Origin: Nocardia farcinica
GTDB taxonomy: Bacteria; Actinomycetota; Actinomycetes; Mycobacteriales; Mycobacteriaceae
Length of the DNA: 64,000 nucleotides
NCBI RefSeq assembly: GCF_001182745.1
Contig: NZ_LN868938.1
Location: forward strand, 2,666,001-2,730,000
Reading direction: 5' to 3'
The notes beneath the pieces are model-generated. The model had not been told where the DNA came from. It ran no database searches and saw nothing but the letters and a program-made list of their open reading frames with translations. The number at the start of each line of letters is the position of its first letter. Position 1 is the stretch's first letter. Shown here piece by piece: positions 26,813-36,085 of the stretch. A program made the translations under genes and the position numbers.

Positions 26813-28198
26813 TCAGACGCCGATGAGGTGCTGGGCCAGGTAGCCCTCGACCTTGTCGAGCGCGATGCGCTCCTGCGCCATGGAATCGCGCTCGCGGATG
26901 GTCACCGCCTGGTCCTCGAGGGTGTCGAAGTCGACGGTGATGCAGAACGGGGTGCCGATCTCGTCCTGGCGGCGGTAGCGGCGGCCGATCGCACCCGCGT
27001 CGTCGAACTCCACGTTCCAGTGCTTGCGCAGCTGCGCGGCCAGATCCTTGGCCTTCGGGGTGAGGTCGGCGTTGCGCGAGAGCGGCAGCACGGCGGCCTT
27101 GACCGGGGCGAGCCTGCGGTCAAGGCGCAGCACCGTGCGCACGTCCACCCCGCCCTTGGCGTTGGGCGCCTCGTCCTCGGCGTAGGCGTCGACGAGGAAC
27201 GCCATCAGCGAGCGGGTCAGACCGGCCGCCGGCTCGATGACGTAGGGGATGTAGCGCTCGTTGTTGGCCTGGTCGAAGTAGCTCAGCTCGGTGCCCGAGT
27301 GCTCGGAGTGCGTCTTGAGGTCGTAGTCGGTGCGGTTGGCGACGCCCTCCAGCTCACCCCACTCGCTGCCCTGGAAGCGGAAGCGGTACTCGATGTCGAC
27401 GGTGCGCGTCGAGTAGTGCGACAGCTTCTCCTTCGGGTGCTCGTAGAGGCGCAGGTTCTCCGGGTCGATACCCAGGTCGGTGTACCAGGCCAGCCGGGTG
27501 TCGATCCAGTACTGGTGCCACTGCTCGTCCTCGCCCGGCTTGACGAAGAACTCCATCTCCATCTGCTCGAACTCGCGGGTGCGGAAGATGAAGTTGCCCG
27601 GGGTGATCTCGTTGCGGAAGCTCTTGCCGATCTGGGCGATGCCGAACGGCGGCTTCTTGCGCGCGGTGGTCTCGACGTTCTTGTAGTTGATGAAGATGCC
27701 CTGGGCGGTCTCCGGGCGCAGGTAGTGCAGGCCCTCCTCGTCGTCGACCGGGCCCAGGAAGGTCTTGAGCAGGCCGGAGAAGTTGCGCGGCTCGGTCCAC
27801 CGGCCGGGCTCGCCGGTCTCGGGGTCGCGGATGTCGGCCAGGCCGTTGGCCGGCGGGTGGCCGTGCTTCTCCTCGTACGCCTCCAGCAGATGGTCGGCGC
27901 GGTAGCGCTTGTGCGTGATCAGCGACTCGACCAGCGGGTCGGTGAAGGTGGCGACGTGGCCGGAGGCCTCCCAGACCTGACGCGGCAGGATCACCGAGGA
28001 GTCCAGGCCGACGACGTCCTCGCGGCTGGTCACCATCGACCGCCACCACTGCCGCTTGATGTTCTCCTTCAGCTCCACCCCGAGCGGCCCGTAGTCCCAG
28101 GCCGACTTGGTGCCTCCGTAGATCTCACCGCACGGGTACACCAGACCCCGGCGCTTGGCGAGGTTGGCAACGGTGTCCACCTTCGACTTGGGTGCCAC
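26813..28198 (-). CDS. glyS: Glycine-tRNA ligase (single-chain, class II)
   Basis: GlyRS charges tRNA-Gly. The 461-residue protein is the eukaryote/actinobacteria-type homodimeric enzyme, not the alpha2-beta2 type. The N-terminal signature is [20 protein letters not shown]. Further motifs are PETAQGIF and [20 protein letters not shown] (class II motif 2), and [18 protein letters not shown] (motif 3). The anticodon-binding domain is at the C-terminus. The GTG at 28198 (MAPKSKVDT) has GGAG nine bases upstream and matches usual family starts. ATG at 28213 would add five residues. Confidence 0.96.
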   Translation of the reverse strand: MAPKSKVDTVANLAKRRGLVYPCGEIYGGTKSAWDYGPLGVELKENIKRQWWRSMVTSREDVVGLDSSVILPRQVWEASGHVATFTDPLVESLITHKRYRADHLLEAYEEKHGHPPANGLADIRDPETGEPGRWTEPRNFSGLLKTFLGPVDDEEGLHYLRPETAQGIFINYKNVETTARKKPPFGIAQIGKSFRNEITPGNFIFRTREFEQMEMEFFVKPGEDEQWHQYWIDTRLAWYTDLGIDPENLRLYEHPKEKLSHYSTRTVDIEYRFRFQGSEWGELEGVANRTDYDLKTHSEHSGTELSYFDQANNERYIPYVIEPAAGLTRSLMAFLVDAYAEDEAPNAKGGVDVRTVLRLDRRLAPVKAAVLPLSRNADLTPKAKDLAAQLRKHWNVEFDDAGAIGRRYRRQDEIGTPFCITVDFDTLEDQAVTIRERDSMAQERIALDKVEGYLAQHLIGV

Positions 28199-28453
28199 GC
28201 GAGATTTCTCCATCCACTGCGAGTCGGATTGGTTTACAAGCAATGCAATAGTGTGCAGCCGACACTAAGGATGGGACTAGCCTATCCGTAGCCGTGCGGC
28301 GGCCGTGCACCAGCCGCGTCGCGGCCGGGCAGCACCGGCGACTCGGCCCGTCCACCCCGACGTCGCCGCCGCGCTCCGCCCCTCGCTTCGGTCACTGACC
28401 TGCGGTTTCCCCGCTCCGAAGCAGTGCGGTTCGGATTCTCCGGCGCGCCTGTT
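28199..28453. other. Intergenic region between divergent glyS and smtB
   Basis: Together with the operator site just to its right, this gap of about 315 bases holds the promoters of both divergent genes. I see no RNA gene, repeat or convincing T-box in it. Short frames across it have no recognisable product. Confidence 0.5.
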
Positions 28454-28477
28454 TGACATGCGCAACTGTGCATATCA
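28454..28477. promoter_or_regulatory. Probable SmtB/ArsR-type operator
   Basis: TGACATGCGC (28454-28463) and GTGCATATCA (28468-28477) form an imperfect inverted repeat with an ATGC core, similar in layout to operators of SmtB-type metal sensors. A second dyad, AATGG ... CCATT, follows directly at about 28479-28497 and covers the approach to the smtB Shine-Dalgarno sequence AAGGAG. The A/T-rich patch stands out from the surrounding DNA. Autoregulation by SmtB, possibly with Zur, is inferred from position. Confidence 0.55.
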
Positions 28478-28513
28478 AAATGGGATCGCTTTCCATTAAG
28501 GAGATGGTTTCCG

Positions 28514-28858
28514 ATGACCGCCGATACGGCCGCCGCGCACACACCGTACCGCTCCCCCGGGCCCGCCCCGGTGCCCGCCCGCAGCGTGCTCGAGGACGCC
28601 GGTGAACTGCTGCGCGCGCTCGCGGCGCCGGTCCGCATCGCGATCGTGCTGCAGTTGCGGGAGTCGCCGCGCTGCGTGCACGAACTCGTCGACGCGCTCG
28701 GCGTGACGCAGCCGCTGGTCAGTCAGCACCTGCGCATCCTCAAGTCCGCCGGCGTGGTGCACGGTGAGCGATCCGGACGCGAGGTGCTCTACGAACTCGT
28801 CGACGACCATCTCGCACACATCGTCGTCGACGCCGTCGCGCACGCCGAGGAAGGGTGA
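28514..28858 (+). CDS. smtB: ArsR/SmtB-family metal-sensing repressor
   Basis: The 114-residue winged-helix repressor has the core LLRALAAPVRIAIVLQLRES and the recognition helix QPLVSQHLRILKSAGVV. The C-terminal helix carries acidic and His residues (ELVDDHLAHIVVDAVAHAEEG: Asp, His, His, Glu), the expected alpha5 zinc-binding site. In mycobacteria smtB is co-transcribed with zur at this place. Here the two genes are three bases apart. The protein should release DNA when zinc is high, allowing transcription of zur. Confidence 0.92.
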   Translation: MTADTAAAHTPYRSPGPAPVPARSVLEDAGELLRALAAPVRIAIVLQLRESPRCVHELVDALGVTQPLVSQHLRILKSAGVVHGERSGREVLYELVDDHLAHIVVDAVAHAEEG

Positions 28859-28861
28859 TCC

Positions 28862-29287
28862 GTGCAGGACAAGACGTCCGCCCCGCAGAAGCCGGTCGGA
28901 ATTCGCAGTACGCGCCAGCGCAGCGCGATCGCCGCGTTGCTCGGCGACATCGATGAGTTCCGCTCGGCGCAGGAGCTGCACGACGAGCTCCGCAAGCGCG
29001 GCGAGGGCATCGGCCTGACGACCGTCTACCGGACCCTGCAGTCCCTGGCCGACGCGGGCATGGTCGACGTGCTGCGCACCGACTCCGGCGAGTCGGTCTA
29101 CCGGCAGTGCTCCAGCGGCCACCATCATCACCTGGTGTGCCGGCACTGCGGGCGCACGGTCGAGGTGGCCGGCCCCACCGTCGAGGCGTGGGCCGACGCC
29201 ATCGCGGGCGAACACGGTTTCACCGACGTCAGCCACACCATCGAGGTGTTCGGCACCTGCCGCGACTGCGCCGAGCGCCGTAGCTGA
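28862..29287 (+). CDS. zur: Zinc uptake regulator (Fur family)
   Basis: This 141-residue Fur-family repressor has a winged helix (GEGIGLTTVYRTLQSLADAGM) and a His-rich metal site (SSGHHHHLVCRHCGRT). The structural zinc Cys pairs CRHC and CRDC are both present. Translation begins with GTG three bases after smtB. With zinc bound it should repress zinc uptake and alternative ribosomal protein genes. The smtB-zur pair links the low- and high-zinc responses. Confidence 0.95.
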   Translation: MQDKTSAPQKPVGIRSTRQRSAIAALLGDIDEFRSAQELHDELRKRGEGIGLTTVYRTLQSLADAGMVDVLRTDSGESVYRQCSSGHHHHLVCRHCGRTVEVAGPTVEAWADAIAGEHGFTDVSHTIEVFGTCRDCAERRS

Positions 29288-29352
29288 GGACGGCGGACGC
29301 ACAACGGTCGCGGCCGGATGCCGGTCGTGCCCCTCACCCCGGGGACACATCG

Positions 29353-29388
29353 ATCGGGTGCGCATCGCGGCGGCGATGCGCACCCGAT
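29353..29388. terminator. Bidirectional terminator after zur
   Basis: Sixteen-base perfect arms (29353-29368 and 29373-29388, starting ATCGGGTGCGC) close over a four-base GGCG loop and are followed by TT in the plus direction. The hairpin lies between convergent zur and the transporter gene and should end both transcripts. Confidence 0.85.
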
Positions 29389-29433
29389 TTCCGGTGTATC
29401 GAGGGTCGACGTAGGCCGGGTCCGTCGACCCGT

Positions 29434-30411
29434 TCAGGCCAGGGCGGGCTCGCTCGCCGCCGTGACCTCGCGCTCGGCGCCGCGGGCCCGCTCGCGCAGC
29501 GCCGCCACACCGAGCAGCGCGATCCCGCAGGCGGCCCAGACGAGCAGTACCACAAGGGGTTTCGTGGCACCCGCGCCGTCGAAGAAGGCGACCGACCGCA
29601 GCAGTGAGGACGCCGCACCCGGCGGCAGCAGCTGGCCGAGCGCGCCCCACGGCTGCGGCAACAGTTCCGGGGCGGAGGTGGCCGCGGAGAACGGGTTGCC
29701 GATCAGGAGCATGGTGAGCGCGCCGAGCCCGATACCCGCCCGTCCGATCACCGCGTTCAGGCCCACGATCGCGCAGGCGACCCCGAACGAGGCCAGGCCC
29801 GCCACCGCGGCGAGCGCCGGATAGGAGCCGGGCAGCGCCGACAGCCAGCCCTGCGCGAGCGCCATGCTCAGCAGCCCACCCGCCACGCCGAAGGTGGCCA
29901 CGCCCGCCAGCCGCGCGCCCGAGCCGGTGACCAGCAGGCTCAGCAGCACCCCGGCGGCGATGCCGGACATCACCAGCGGCAACACCATCGCGCCGAAGGC
30001 CGCCCCGCGCGGGTCGTCCGGGTCGGCGGCCACCACGTCCTCCACCGCGCCGCCCTGCGCACCCGACGGCTGCTGGGCCATCGCGGTGAGCTGCTGGGCC
30101 ACCGCCGGGCTCGCGGCCGAGGCGACCAGGGTGCGCGGTGCGCCCTCGCCGGTGACGATCGCACCGTAGACCTCGCGATCCGCGATCGCGGCGCGGGCGG
30201 CCGCGCCGTCGGGCAGCGTGGTGACCGCGAAGGCACCGGGACTGTGCGCGGTGAGCCGCTCGGCGATCGCGGCGGCCTGCGGGCCGGCCACGGCGACCGG
30301 CAGATCGCGGGGTGCCAGGTTGGCCGCCGGCCAGGCGAAGGCGATCAGCATCAGCGCTTGCAACAGGGCCGCACCGAGGCCCACCGCGAGCGCGCGTCGC
30401 AGGGTGTTCAT
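29434..30411 (-). CDS. ABC-2/YhgE-like membrane permease
   Basis: The 325-residue protein has one N-terminal membrane segment (LGAALLQALMLIAFAWPAANL), then an extracytoplasmic domain of about 120 residues. Five or so transmembrane helices fill the second half. This is the layout of ABC-2-type or YhgE/Pip-like export proteins. The ATG at 30411 has GGGAGAAG just upstream. No ATP-binding protein is adjacent. The divergent TetR gene and paired operators imply ligand-induced expression, as with drug or lipid efflux systems. Confidence 0.75.
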   Translation of the reverse strand: MNTLRRALAVGLGAALLQALMLIAFAWPAANLAPRDLPVAVAGPQAAAIAERLTAHSPGAFAVTTLPDGAAARAAIADREVYGAIVTGEGAPRTLVASAASPAVAQQLTAMAQQPSGAQGGAVEDVVAADPDDPRGAAFGAMVLPLVMSGIAAGVLLSLLVTGSGARLAGVATFGVAGGLLSMALAQGWLSALPGSYPALAAVAGLASFGVACAIVGLNAVIGRAGIGLGALTMLLIGNPFSAATSAPELLPQPWGALGQLLPPGAASSLLRSVAFFDGAGATKPLVVLLVWAACGIALLGVAALRERARGAEREVTAASEPALA

Positions 30412-30424
30412 CGCTTCTCCCAAG

Positions 30425-30501
30425 AAATCGAATGTCCGTTCTCTTTGTGCGTCCACGGTCCCACCGGCCCCGTTCGCTTGTCAAGAACGAACATTCGTTT
30501 T
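30425..30501. promoter_or_regulatory. Two matching TetR-type operators between permease and tetR
   Basis: The site at 30484-30501 contains the perfect dyad AACGAA-CA-TTCGTT. The site at 30425-30442, read on the minus strand, is AGAACGGACATTCGATTT, and it matches the first (AGAACGAACATTCGTTTT) in 16 of 18 bases. One copy lies close to each divergent start codon, which fits a TetR protein controlling both genes. Confidence 0.75.
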
Positions 30502-30512
30502 AATTTGGAACC

Positions 30513-31130
30513 ATGCCCCGGGTCAGCGAAGAACACCTCGAACGCCGCCGACAGCAGATCCTCGACGCGGCCCAGCGGTGCTTCGCGCGCAAGGGCTTCT
30601 TCGAGACGTCCATGCAGGACGTCTTCGCCGAATCGGGCCTGTCCGCCGGTGCCGTCTACCGCTACTTCAAGAGCAAGAACGACCTGGTGGCGGCGCTGGC
30701 CGGGCAGACGAGCGTGCAACTGCGCGCGGTGATCACCGCCGCCGTGCGGGCCGAGCGGCTACCGACCCCCGCCGAACTGGTGCACACGGTCGCCCTGGAG
30801 GTGATGCGGCGCAGCGGACCCGACGGCATGGTCCGGCTGGCCCCGCAGGCCTGGGCACTGGCACTGGTCAACGAGGAAGCCGCGGTGGCGGTGCGCGGCG
30901 CGATGGGCGGGATCAGGGACCTGTGGTTCGAGTACGCCGCGCGGATGCGGGACGCGGGCCTGCTGGCCCCCGACGCCGACGTCGACGCCGTCGCCAAGAC
31001 CCTGATCACCGTGCTGCCCGGATTCATCCTCGAGCACCTGATCCTGGGCGATGTGGATGCCGACACCCTCGCCCGCGGTGTCGAAGCGCTGATGCCGATG
31101 GCGGCACCGCTGCCCTCAGGGCGCGAGTAG
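30513..31130 (+). CDS. TetR-family transcriptional regulator
   Basis: The 205-residue protein has a typical TetR HTH (SMQDVFAESGLSAGAVYRYFKSKNDL) and a helical C-terminal ligand domain. It is divergent from the permease gene and is the likely reader of the two operators between them. The convergent YbjN-like gene overlaps its last 15 bases. Confidence 0.92.
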   Translation: MPRVSEEHLERRRQQILDAAQRCFARKGFFETSMQDVFAESGLSAGAVYRYFKSKNDLVAALAGQTSVQLRAVITAAVRAERLPTPAELVHTVALEVMRRSGPDGMVRLAPQAWALALVNEEAAVAVRGAMGGIRDLWFEYAARMRDAGLLAPDADVDAVAKTLITVLPGFILEHLILGDVDADTLARGVEALMPMAAPLPSGRE

Positions 31131-31529
31131 CCCCTGCCGGGCGCGGCCCGCGCCGGAGAGCACCAGCAGCAGCATCGTGGTGAGCGCCTGATCGTCGAGC
31201 CCCGCGGCCGGGAAGGTGTAGCGCAGGATGACATCGGCCAGCTTGCCGTGCGCGATCACGGTGAGCGAGCCGAACTGTAAGGCGTTGTTGCGCTCGGCGA
31301 CTCGCTTGTGCAGCTGCGGTTTGAGCGGGCGGTCCCAGGCCAGCACGCAGGTCAGGCTCAGCACGTCGAGGCCGGGCGCCAGATTCACCGCGCGCAGCGA
31401 GCACAGCGCGCCCTCGTACTCGAAGCCGAGCGAGCCCTCCGGGTCGACCCGCACGTCGACGTCGTAGCGGGTCAGGCACGCGCCCGCGCGGGCCTGTAGT
31501 TCCTGATCGGGGGTCACTGCCGCGTCCAT
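31116..31529 (-). CDS. YbjN-like conserved protein (Rv2360c position)
   Basis: This 137-residue protein has a mixed alpha/beta pattern resembling YbjN or type III secretion chaperone-like folds (RVDPEGSLGFEYEGALCSLRA, ILRYTFPAAGLDDQALTTML). In mycobacteria a conserved hypothetical of similar size lies between zur and uppS in the same orientation. Here it precedes uppS in the downstream direction with a 29-base gap, so it is probably co-transcribed. The function is unknown. Confidence 0.75.
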   Translation of the reverse strand: MDAAVTPDQELQARAGACLTRYDVDVRVDPEGSLGFEYEGALCSLRAVNLAPGLDVLSLTCVLAWDRPLKPQLHKRVAERNNALQFGSLTVIAHGKLADVILRYTFPAAGLDDQALTTMLLLVLSGAGRARQGLLAP

Positions 31530-31558
31530 CTCCGTGCCACCGTTCGCCTGCGTCGCGT

Positions 31559-32362
31559 CTACTTCGTGCCGCCGAATCGGCGGTCACGCGAAGCGTACTG
31601 GAGGCAGGCCTCCCACAGGTTGCGCCGATCGAAGTCGGGGAACAACGTCTCCTGGAAGACGTATTCGGCGTAAGCCGACTGCCACAGCAGGAAATTGGAG
31701 GTGCGGAACTCGCCGGAGGGGCGCAGGAACAGGTCGACGTCGGGCATGTCCGGCTCGTCGAGGAACCGGGCAACGGTGCGCTCGTCCACCCGTTCGGGAT
31801 CGATCTCCCCCGCGGCCACCCGTCGGGCGATTTCCCGTGCCGCGTCGGCGATCTCGGCGCGACCGCCGTAGTTGACGCACATGGTCAGCGTCAGCACGGT
31901 GTTGTCCTTGGTGAGTTCCTCGGCCACCTCGAGTTCCTTGATCACGCTGCGCCACAACCGCGGACGCCTGCCCGCCCAGCGCACCCGCACGCCCATCTCG
32001 TGCATCTCGTCGCGACGGCGGCGGATCACGTCGCGGTTGAAGCCCATGAGGAAGCGCACCTCCTCGGGGCTGCGCCGCCAGTTCTCGGTGGAGAACGCGT
32101 ACGCCGAGAGCCACTTCACGCCGATCTCGATGCACCCCTCGACGGTGTCCATCAGCACCGCCTCGCCGCGCTCGTGCCCGGCGGTGCGGGGCAGGCCGCG
32201 CTCCTGGGCCCAGCGTCCGTTGCCGTCCATCACCAGGGCCACGTGATTGGGCACCAGCTCCGGCGGCAGCTGCGGCGGACGCGCGCCGGACGGATGCGGG
32301 GCGGGCGGGCGCACGGTGCGGGTCGCGGAGGCGGGGTCACGACGGAGGATCACGGGCTCCAT
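31559..32362 (-). CDS. uppS: Isoprenyl (decaprenyl/undecaprenyl) diphosphate synthase
   Basis: This cis-prenyltransferase makes the polyprenyl-phosphate carrier for cell-wall synthesis. The 267-residue product has [17 protein letters not shown] (catalytic Asp), [13 protein letters not shown], and the C-terminal [20 protein letters not shown]. The ATG at 32362 is preferred over an upstream GTG at 32380. It follows recO with a 43-base gap, as in mycobacteria. Confidence 0.95.
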   Translation of the reverse strand: MEPVILRRDPASATRTVRPPAPHPSGARPPQLPPELVPNHVALVMDGNGRWAQERGLPRTAGHERGEAVLMDTVEGCIEIGVKWLSAYAFSTENWRRSPEEVRFLMGFNRDVIRRRRDEMHEMGVRVRWAGRRPRLWRSVIKELEVAEELTKDNTVLTLTMCVNYGGRAEIADAAREIARRVAAGEIDPERVDERTVARFLDEPDMPDVDLFLRPSGEFRTSNFLLWQSAYAEYVFQETLFPDFDRRNLWEACLQYASRDRRFGGTK

Positions 32363-32405
32363 CCTGCCCGATGGCGGCACGCCGCTCGGCGGGTGGGGCG
32401 CGGGC

Positions 32406-33176
32406 TCAGCCCGCGTGCCCGGCGGTCGCCGCGTCGCGGGCCGGGCCGGAGCGTTCGATCAGCGGCAGGGTGCGCAACTGCCGCTCGAGATGCCATTGCA
32501 GGTGCGCGGCGACCAGGCCGCTGGCCTGCTTGCGGGTCGACTCGGGCACGGCCTCGATACCGTCCCACTCCCCCCGCGCCAGCGCGACGAGATGGTCGAG
32601 CACGCCCGGCGCCGGGGTGGCCGCGCCGGGCGGGCGGCAGTGCACGCAGACCGCGCCGCCCGCGGCCACGTGGAAGGCGCGGTGCGGACCCGGGGTGGCG
32701 CATTTGGCGCATTCGTCGAGCGCGGGCGCCCAGCCGGCGAAGCGCATGGCGCGCAGCAGATAGGCGTCCAGCACGAGTTCGTGCGGGCGCTGTTTGGCGG
32801 CGATGGCACGCAGGGCGCTCGCGGTGAGCGCGTGCAGCTTCGGCGCGGGGGCGCGCTCCTCGCCCGCGAGGCGTTCGGCGGTCTCCAGGATCGCGCAGGC
32901 GGTGGTGTAGCGGCCGTAGTCGTCGATGATGTCGGCGGCGAAGGACTCCACCGTGTGCACCTGGGTGACGGTGTCCAGATTGCGTCCGGGGTGCAGCTGC
33001 ACGTCGATGTAGGAGAACGGTTCGAGCCGGGCGCCGAACCGCGACCTGGTGCGCCGCACACCCTTGGCCACCGCGCGCACCAGCCCGTGCTGCCGGGTCA
33101 GCAGCGTGACGATGCGGTCCGCCTCGCCCAGCTTGTGCTGGCGCACCACCACCGCTTCGTCCCGATACAACCGCAC
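32406..33176 (-). CDS. recO: DNA repair protein RecO
   Basis: RecO loads RecA onto SSB-covered DNA in the RecFOR pathway. The 256-residue product has the N-terminal OB fold ([20 protein letters not shown]) and a helical domain. A zinc-binding cluster follows ([13 protein letters not shown] and CVHC). The GTG at 33176 gives the normal N-terminus. In mycobacteria an amidase and then era follow upstream; here an accessory block of about 18 kb separates them. Confidence 0.94.
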   Translation of the reverse strand: MRLYRDEAVVVRQHKLGEADRIVTLLTRQHGLVRAVAKGVRRTRSRFGARLEPFSYIDVQLHPGRNLDTVTQVHTVESFAADIIDDYGRYTTACAILETAERLAGEERAPAPKLHALTASALRAIAAKQRPHELVLDAYLLRAMRFAGWAPALDECAKCATPGPHRAFHVAAGGAVCVHCRPPGAATPAPGVLDHLVALARGEWDGIEAVPESTRKQASGLVAAHLQWHLERQLRTLPLIERSGPARDAATAGHAG

Positions 33177-33237
33177 GCCCCCATCCTCGCACGCGGGCGC
33201 GACAACCACGCTGCGGACATGAGGGCGGCGGCCGGAC

Positions 33238-33840
33238 TCAGGAACGCAGCAACCCGCCGATCAGCAACACCAGGGCATCCAGGGCCTGCGCGTGGGCGGT
33301 GGCCTGGTCCTCGGAGTGCGCGACGATCATGCCCGCCTCGGTGACGGCACTGAGCACCACCTGGGCGAGCATGCGCACCGGCGCGTCGGCGAGCAGGCCG
33401 AGGCTGCGCGCGGCCTCGAACTGCTCGATGAGCAACCCGAGACCGTAGCGCACCTCGAAGTCGCGCCAGGCATGCCAGCCGAGCACGGCGGGCGCGTCCG
33501 ACAGCGCGATCTGCACCATCTCCGGCCTGCGGCAGATCCGCAGGAAGGTGTCGAGTCCCTCGCGCAGGCCCGCCATCGGATCGTTCGAGGGCGGCACCGC
33601 GGCCATCGCGGCGGCGAGTTCGGCGCTGTTCTCCCGTTCGAGCTGTTCGAGCACCGCGACGAACAGCCCGCGCTTGTCGCCGTAGTGGTATTGCAGCGCA
33701 CCGCGCGTCACCCCGGCGGCGGCCACGATCTCCTCGGCCGAGACGGCCGTGAAGCCGCGCTCGGCGAACAGTTCGCGAGCCGCCTGTTCCAGTTGCCCAC
33801 GGGTGCTGCGGGTGCGGTCGAGCTGGCTACGTCGCTGCAT
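33238..33840 (-). CDS. TetR-family transcriptional regulator
   Basis: The 200-residue protein has an N-terminal HTH (VSAEEIVAAAGVTRGALQYH) typical of TetR repressors. It overlaps the upstream alpha/beta hydrolase gene by 14 bases, so both are made from one transcript. It probably autoregulates through the inverted repeat found upstream of the hydrolase. Confidence 0.92.
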   Translation of the reverse strand: MQRRSQLDRTRSTRGQLEQAARELFAERGFTAVSAEEIVAAAGVTRGALQYHYGDKRGLFVAVLEQLERENSAELAAAMAAVPPSNDPMAGLREGLDTFLRICRRPEMVQIALSDAPAVLGWHAWRDFEVRYGLGLLIEQFEAARSLGLLADAPVRMLAQVVLSAVTEAGMIVAHSEDQATAHAQALDALVLLIGGLLRS

Positions 33841-34693
33841 GCTGGCGGGTGAAGTCCAGGATCAGCTCGGTCAGCGCGGCGGGCTGGTCTTCCGGGATCG
33901 CGGTGTAGGAGTCGTCGACGAACCGCAGCGTGGCGTTCGGCAGGTCCGCGGCCAAGCGCTCGGCCAACCGCACCGGGAACAGCTTGTCCTCGCGCGCCCA
34001 CACCAGCAGCACCGGCAGGTCGATCTCGCCGAAGTGGCGCGCGGCTTCCAGCGTGTAGCTGTTGCGCGCGCCCGCCAGGAAACGGCGCAGGTCGTGCCGG
34101 ATGGCGCCGGAGCGGCGGCTGGGCAGCAGGTAGGTGTCCACGACCTCCGGGGGCACCGGACGTTTGACCACCCAGCCCAGCGCGATCGGCAGCGGATGCA
34201 GGGCGCGGATGCGCAGCAGTTCGGTGGCCGGGCGCAGCGAGCCGGGAATCCGAGCCAGCGGGGTGAGGAGCTTGAACGGCGGCGGCAGGAACCGCTCGTA
34301 GCAGTCCACCGAGGCCAGCACCACGCGCGCGATCCTGGCCCGCTGACGGGCGAGCAGCACCTGGGTGATGGCACCGCCGGTGTCGTTGGCCACCAGGGTG
34401 ACGTCGGTGAGGTCGAGCCGGTCCAGGAAGGCCGCGATGAGATCGGCGAGCCCGGCGGGCGACAGGTCGGCCTCCGGCACCGGGATCGAATGCGCCCCCA
34501 GCGGCCAGTCCGGCGCGAGGCACCGATACCCGGCGGCGGCGATGTCGGGGACGACCTTGCGCCACAGGTTGGCGTTGACGAGCAAGCCGTGCACGAACAC
34601 GACCGGGGAACCGCTTCCGGTCTCGTAGTACCTGATCCGCCCGCCGGGCAGGTCGATCTCCCGCTGCCGGCCGAGCGCACTGCTGTGTGTCAT
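33827..34693 (-). CDS. Alpha/beta hydrolase with an aspartate nucleophile elbow
   Basis: This 288-residue alpha/beta hydrolase has the oxyanion HGLLVNANLW segment and a nucleophile elbow reading VANDTGGAI. The position normally held by Ser is Asp, as in haloalkane dehalogenases and epoxide hydrolases. A later WAREDKLFP carries the acid region. A dehalogenase or epoxide-hydrolase type reaction is therefore more likely than ester hydrolysis. The ATG at 34693 has GAGGGGATGGGG upstream. It is co-transcribed with the TetR regulator. Confidence 0.85.
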   Translation of the reverse strand: MTHSSALGRQREIDLPGGRIRYYETGSGSPVVFVHGLLVNANLWRKVVPDIAAAGYRCLAPDWPLGAHSIPVPEADLSPAGLADLIAAFLDRLDLTDVTLVANDTGGAITQVLLARQRARIARVVLASVDCYERFLPPPFKLLTPLARIPGSLRPATELLRIRALHPLPIALGWVVKRPVPPEVVDTYLLPSRRSGAIRHDLRRFLAGARNSYTLEAARHFGEIDLPVLLVWAREDKLFPVRLAERLAADLPNATLRFVDDSYTAIPEDQPAALTELILDFTRQHAAT

Positions 34694-34741
34694 GACCCCA
34701 TCCCCTCTGCGAATCCCGTTGTGCGAGAACACGTCGAACAT

Positions 34742-34760
34742 TACATACATTCCGTATGTA
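34742..34760. promoter_or_regulatory. Inverted repeat upstream of the hydrolase-tetR operon
   Basis: TACATAC (34742-34748) and GTATGTA (34754-34760) are perfect arms around ATTCC, and the symmetry can be extended in the register ACATACAT/ATGTATGT. The A/T-rich site is 49 bases upstream of the hydrolase start and is a good candidate operator for the co-transcribed TetR protein. Confidence 0.7.
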
Positions 34761-34769
34761 TGTCCAGGG

Positions 34770-36083
34770 TCATCGTCCCGCCCGGCGCCCGAATCGTCGC
34801 ATCAACGGCTCGTCGACCAGGTGGAAGATCAGCGCCGCCGCCAGCACCGAGAGCAGCAGGCACAGCACCGCCCAGCCCAGCCAGCCGAGGAAGCCGAATT
34901 GCCCGCCACCGATGAAGAGGCGGGTGACGAGCACCATCACCGGGAACTGGATCAGGTAGAAGGCGTAGGAGATCTTGCCCAGCCACACCATCGGCGGCGC
35001 GGCGTTGAGGCCACGGACGCCGGCCAGATCGCGCGCGGCCAGGGTGGCCACCACGGCGGTCATCGGAGCCACCAGCAGCACCGACATCTTGTAGTTCACC
35101 GGCACCACGAAGGTCGCGAAGTACGCGACGACGAGGGCGGCCGACGGAACCAGCATGCCGGTGGTGCGCCAGCGGCCCTCCAGCACCAGCCGGGCGGCCA
35201 GCACGCCGAGGAAGAACTCCGGCAGCCGGGAGGCCGGGAAGTTGTAGCTGAGCCAGTACGACGGCGAGACCGGGATGTCGGGTTGGGCGAACCAGGCCGG
35301 GGAGGCGTGCAGTTCGTGATGCGGTGATACCTCACCCGGCACGAGGCGGGGTGCGAACGCGTTGGCGATCCCCTTCGGGCCGTCCACCCAGAGGTAGAAG
35401 CCGGTGTGCAGCAGGGCGATCGCGAGGAACAACACCGCCAGCGCGAGCCACAGCCGATGCGTGGGTATCCGTCGCACCAGTGGAAGAAGCAGCGGAAAGC
35501 TCAGGTAGAACAGGATTTCCGCGCACAACGACCACGACGGCACGTTGAGACCGCCGACCGTGGTCCATTTCGGCACCCAGGTGTGCACCAGCGCGAGGTT
35601 GGGCAACCACACCACCAGCCGGTGCAACGGCACGCTCGCCACCACGACGAACGCGGCCGCCGCCACCAGGTGCGTGGGATAGATCTTGAGCACCCGGCGC
35701 CAGTAGAAGCCGCTTACCGAACTGCCCGGACGGAACGACCAGTAGATGATGAAGCCGGAGAGCACGAAGAAGAACGTCACGCCCGCCGCGCCGAGCTGCA
35801 TCGGCAGCACCTGGTGGATCTGCCGGAACAACTCCGATTTCTGGAACGGGTAGACCGGCAGGAACACCAGCGCGTGCAGCACGAACACCGCGAACGCCGC
35901 CCACCACCGCGCCCCGGTGAGCGCGGGCAGGGCGGGCCTGCGCTCGGGCGCGGGCGCCGCGGCCCGGGCCGAGACAGCCGCGGCGGGACCGGCCGGCACG
36001 GGCGCGATCGGAGACGGTGCGGTGGTGGCGGGGGGAACGATCGCGGCCGTGCCCGCCCGCTCCCCCGTGTCGGCGGGGTGCAC
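34770..36083 (-). CDS. Acyltransferase-3 (OafA-like) membrane protein
   Basis: The 437-residue integral membrane protein begins with an Ala/Pro-rich cytoplasmic stretch of about 50 residues. The acyltransferase-3 fold follows, with about ten transmembrane helices. Family residues include WAAFAVFVLHAL (His) and FFFVLSGFIIYWSFR, with VPSWSLCAEILFY (Glu) further on. Such proteins O-acetylate or O-acylate glycans, lipids or antibiotics at the membrane. The GTG start lies two bases after the SGNH-hydrolase stop, so the two are coupled. The long acylation target is unknown. Confidence 0.9.
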   Translation of the reverse strand: MHPADTGERAGTAAIVPPATTAPSPIAPVPAGPAAAVSARAAAPAPERRPALPALTGARWWAAFAVFVLHALVFLPVYPFQKSELFRQIHQVLPMQLGAAGVTFFFVLSGFIIYWSFRPGSSVSGFYWRRVLKIYPTHLVAAAAFVVVASVPLHRLVVWLPNLALVHTWVPKWTTVGGLNVPSWSLCAEILFYLSFPLLLPLVRRIPTHRLWLALAVLFLAIALLHTGFYLWVDGPKGIANAFAPRLVPGEVSPHHELHASPAWFAQPDIPVSPSYWLSYNFPASRLPEFFLGVLAARLVLEGRWRTTGMLVPSAALVVAYFATFVVPVNYKMSVLLVAPMTAVVATLAARDLAGVRGLNAAPPMVWLGKISYAFYLIQFPVMVLVTRLFIGGGQFGFLGWLGWAVLCLLLSVLAAALIFHLVDEPLMRRFGRRAGR

Positions 36084-36085
36084 GA

